A model generated the notes under the pieces. It ran no database searches. It saw only the letters and a list, made by a program, of their open reading frames with translations, and had not been told where the DNA came from. Shown here in pieces: positions 61,470-64,000 of a DNA stretch of 64,000 bases (position 1 is its first letter; each line of letters begins with the position of its first letter). The DNA is from Marininema mesophilum (GTDB taxonomy: Bacteria > Bacillota > Bacilli > Thermoactinomycetales > DSM-45169), in contig NZ_FNNQ01000006.1 of the NCBI RefSeq assembly GCF_900106775.1, positions 1 through 64,000 on the forward strand, read 5' to 3'. Both the position numbers and the translations under genes were made by a program.

Positions 61470-62384
61470 TTATTTCCGGAAAAGGCTTTTTAGTATGAAG
61501 AGGGCATTGGCTGGGCGTTCTGCAATTCGACGTGAGAAATAAGGATACCAATCTTTTCCGTAAGGAGTATAGACACGAACTTTGTAGCCCTCACGTACCA
61601 ATTCCAATTGCAGAGAGGCAGCAATACCGTAGAGCATCTGAAATTCAAAAAGATCCGCGGGAATATGATTTTCCCTGACAAACCTTTTCGTCCAATCGAT
61701 GATTGCTGTGTCATGGGTTGCGATAGCTGTATAGCAACCATTTTTCAAATGGGAGGCTACTAGGCGAAGGTAGGCATCATCCACATCTTTTTTATCAGGG
61801 TAGGCAACTTCTCTGGGTTCCTTATATGCCCCTTTAACGATGCGCAGATTAGCCTTAAGGGCGCCGAGTTTATCCACATCTTCTTGAGAACGGTAGAGGT
61901 AGGATTGGATCACAAGACCGATGTGTTCCCGACCATACTTTTCAAGCAAGGTGAGGAAGATATCCATTGTCGCATCGATTCGAGGAGAGTCCTCCATATC
62001 GATCCGGACAAAGTTTTCGGTCTCCTTCGCTTTAGCGGCGATTCGATCCATATTCTCAAGACAGAAGGCGGGATCGATATCTAAACCCAGTTGAGTCAGC
62101 TTAACAGAGACATTGGATGTGACGCCCTTTTGCCGAATGGCATCAAAGGAACGTACTGCTCCATCAGTAGCTACGACGGCTTCTTCCCGTGTATAGATAC
62201 TCTCTCCGAGTAGATCAAGGGTGACGAGAAGCTCATCCTTGTTTAAGTCCTTCACTTTGTGAAGGGTATCCTCCATATTTTCCCCAGCGACAAAGCGGGA
62301 TGCACCCAGCTTCATTCCATATTTGGAGACAAGCCGAGTAACGATTGGATTAGAGGATAGAGTAAGAACTGCTTTACGTGCCAT
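61470..62384 (-). CDS. putB: Proline dehydrogenase
   Basis: The 304-residue flavoenzyme oxidises proline to pyrroline-5-carboxylate. It has the barrel motifs VSVKLTQLGLDID, FVRIDMEDS, RIVKGAYKEP, IATHD and the final RVYTPYGKDWYPYFSRRIAE with the substrate-binding arginines. ATG at 62384 is 9 bases after GGGAAGG; the ATG at 62390 is too near. A cre-like site covers its promoter. Confidence 0.94.
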   Translation of the reverse strand: MARKAVLTLSSNPIVTRLVSKYGMKLGASRFVAGENMEDTLHKVKDLNKDELLVTLDLLGESIYTREEAVVATDGAVRSFDAIRQKGVTSNVSVKLTQLGLDIDPAFCLENMDRIAAKAKETENFVRIDMEDSPRIDATMDIFLTLLEKYGREHIGLVIQSYLYRSQEDVDKLGALKANLRIVKGAYKEPREVAYPDKKDVDDAYLRLVASHLKNGCYTAIATHDTAIIDWTKRFVRENHIPADLFEFQMLYGIAASLQLELVREGYKVRVYTPYGKDWYPYFSRRIAERPANALFILKSLFRK

Positions 62385-62474
62385 GGACATGATCCTTCCC
62401 TCTCAATCATGCGAATTAGTGAGAAAAATGAAAATGAAATAGGATAGTATTCAAATAGGCAGGGGTAGCGCCTA

Positions 62475-62493
62475 TTAAATCGCTTTCATTATA
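62475..62493 (-). promoter_or_regulatory. cre-like CcpA site over the putB -10 region
   Basis: ATGAAAGCGATTTAA (minus strand, 62489-62475) matches cre WTGNAANCGNWWNCW with one deviation and overlaps TATAAT at 62488-62493. Repression of proline catabolism by glucose through CcpA-HPr(Ser-P) would follow. Confidence 0.55.
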
Positions 62494-62598
62494 CAATATA
62501 TTTCTGTATGGAATGGTCTGAAAATGGTGGGCATGAAATAAAGTGGTTGGTGAAATGAACCAGTCATGTTGAGAGGATGCACTGTATAGCTGAAATAT

Positions 62599-63579
62599 TC
62601 ATTTATCACTCAAGAGAAGCACTTGCTCATGGTGGCCGTTGGGAGGCCTCTTCTCCTCTTTTTTTCTACGTAACTTCCGTAGTTTATTTCCGATGAAGCG
62701 GTAATCACGATCCGTCAGCAGGATCATTTCACAACTGATCATGTACCAGGAAAATAACATGAGGTTCATCAAGAGGCCTACACCAAGATGGAAGAGCATG
62801 GCCCCAAGAAGCGCGATATATTTCGTATATCGATTCAATAATAGAAAAGGAAAGGCGATTTGAAAGAGAACGGAAGAGTAGGTAAGGAGAAGAATAAACT
62901 CTTCCGATGACCATACCTTCTCGCTAACGCCTGGCCAGACGTAATCTTGTACCCGCATCGCGTAGTAGACCGCTGTACCATTTTGCCACATGGGACCCAT
63001 TACTTTATAGATGCCTGCTGTGAAATACATGTAGAGTAATTGAACGATGATAGCAGCAACAGCAAAGTTATGTAACACAGACTGATAAGGGAGTAGTGAA
63101 GCAAATTTGGGTGCAGAGGGAGTTCCACGTCGTTTCTTTAGCCAGGAGTCTATGGAAAAGTAGGCTCCCGCATTGGCGAAAAGCAGATAAAACATTTCGA
63201 GTCGAAGGATATTTTCCCCCCCATTTGTGACGTAGGGGTTGCGAAAATAGATGGACCAGATAATTATGAAGGCAAGAATGGAAAACAAACGAGTGCGATA
63301 CCCGATGATGAAGAGGATGGTTACGATAATCCCACTAAAATAGACCATGTCTAAGAACCAGGACGAGTCAGTCAGTTGAAATAATGTTACCAGGCCCCGT
63401 GTCTTCGCTCCTTCTATGAAGGGAGTTGTCGGCCATAGACCAGAGGCACCCCAGAGCAGATGCCGCTCGGAAAAGTGATAAAAGAAAAAGTAGAGCATGC
63501 CTAAACCCATCGTGATTCGTAGAAGACTTGTCCCGATGAGTAGATGTTGGGTGGTTAGAAATTTTTCGCAACGCTTCAT
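62599..63579 (-). CDS. HTTM domain membrane protein
   Basis: The 326-residue protein has eight or more hydrophobic segments and the HTTM pattern (RITMGLGMLYFFFYHFSERH, FRNPYVTNGGENILRLEMFY, GIYKVMGPMWQNGTAVYYA). HTTM proteins are related to vitamin-K gamma-carboxylases and include SdpB. ATG at 63579 is 9 bases after AAAGGAG and overlaps the preceding stop (ATGA). Confidence 0.85.
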   Translation of the reverse strand: MKRCEKFLTTQHLLIGTSLLRITMGLGMLYFFFYHFSERHLLWGASGLWPTTPFIEGAKTRGLVTLFQLTDSSWFLDMVYFSGIIVTILFIIGYRTRLFSILAFIIIWSIYFRNPYVTNGGENILRLEMFYLLFANAGAYFSIDSWLKKRRGTPSAPKFASLLPYQSVLHNFAVAAIIVQLLYMYFTAGIYKVMGPMWQNGTAVYYAMRVQDYVWPGVSEKVWSSEEFILLLTYSSVLFQIAFPFLLLNRYTKYIALLGAMLFHLGVGLLMNLMLFSWYMISCEMILLTDRDYRFIGNKLRKLRRKKEEKRPPNGHHEQVLLLSDK

Positions 63580-64000
63580 GAAGGCCACTCCTTTGCAACG
63601 GGAGAGGGTGTTGGAGAGAAATCAAGCCACTTGGTATCCTTGAAATGGAGCGGGCCTGAACGGTCTGGCTGGTGTCGCTTTTTTAATTCTGGAAAGGTGT
63701 TGGTGACGATTCGTATCTTGATTGCACGGACTTTTTTGTTAGGGTAGAGGTTGGTGATCGCGGTTGATGCAGCTCGCCTCAACATCCACACCCCTTTTTT
63801 CTGTTCGGTTGTGTCTTTATTTTCAAAGGAGCGCATTCCCGCATGCAGATAGCGAATCACTCTTCCTTCTGAGGAGAGACGCTCTGCTTGTTTCTTTTTA
63901 AAGAGAGGGCGCGTGATATTTTTCCACCCTGTTTCCTTCGTTTTCCCTTCAGGGGTGACGATTCGTACTTTGACCCATAGATCTTTATTTTGTGATACAG
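63576..64000 (-). CDS. DUF5819-like protein, 5' end outside window
   Basis: The frame is open to the window edge and ends in TGA overlapping the HTTM gene. It reads NKDLWVKVRIVTPEGKTKET then GWKNITRPLF and GVWMLRRAASTAI, like the soluble DUF5819 proteins encoded beside HTTM genes. The start and any signal segment cannot be seen. Confidence 0.65.
   Translation of the reverse strand, partial: VSQNKDLWVKVRIVTPEGKTKETGWKNITRPLFKKKQAERLSSEGRVIRYLHAGMRSFENKDTTEQKKGVWMLRRAASTAITNLYPNKKVRAIKIRIVTNTFPELKKRHQPDRSGPLHFKDTKWLDFSPTPSPVAKEWPS

Overview
The window looks like the chromosome of a spore-forming Bacillota of order Bacillales. The small spore-coat-like proteins, RodZ/YheC/YfhH/YkuD-type genes, fadNAE, the S-box leader and AGGAGG ribosome binding sites point that way. 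The gene content and frequent TTG/GTG starts suggest Thermoactinomycetaceae or a close relative; that placement is inference, since no rRNA is present.

Layout. 1-5 kb: the right end of a TnpB transposon abuts a 5'-truncated TPR signal receptor followed by a tiny overlapping signal-peptide-like gene; then an attenuator-controlled MFS exporter, a truncated SgrR-type regulator, and an intact subclass B1 metallo-beta-lactamase. 5-16 kb: a coat-like protein, an EcsC-family gene without a normal start codon, the DEAD-box helicase cshA, an S-box riboswitch with metH, and a second methionine gene (yitJ type) broken by a 16-bp tandem duplication; a Gly-rich coat protein and ispH. 16-24 kb: a MurF-like ligase, two acetyltransferases, an alkaline-phosphatase-superfamily enzyme, an L,D-transpeptidase and small membrane proteins. 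24-39 kb: speD with a structured leader, the biotin operon bioADFHC, ptsHI, a gene-poor stretch with mini-genes and decayed fragments, an ATP-grasp coat-type protein, an enlarged RodZ, and bioB with a second bioC. BirA-type operators precede both biotin loci. 39-48 kb: ribonuclease Z, a two-component system, a LanFEG-like ABC transporter locus with both ATPases and one permease broken, and a complete IS200/IS605-type tnpB element. 48-54 kb: ferredoxin and the fadNAE beta-oxidation operon behind an RNA leader and a FadR operator. 54-64 kb: membrane proteins, a fusion protein (membrane domain, nucleotidyltransferase, acetyltransferase) co-operonic with an M20 peptidase and an isochorismatase-like hydrolase, proline dehydrogenase with a cre-like site, and an HTTM/DUF5819-like pair at the edge.

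How parts work together. The S-box, metH and yitJ form the homocysteine-methylation step, with the supply of 5-methyl-THF apparently disabled. The bio genes make biotin under BirA control. FadR and probably transcription attenuation control beta-oxidation. The response regulator, kinase and ABC genes look like an antimicrobial-peptide sensing/export module that has been rearranged by recombination between paralogous copies.

Most promising undescribed items: the orphaned receptor/peptide pair, the trifunctional fusion operon, the speD and fadN leader RNAs, the operator-driven 50-codon mini-gene, and two membrane miniproteins.
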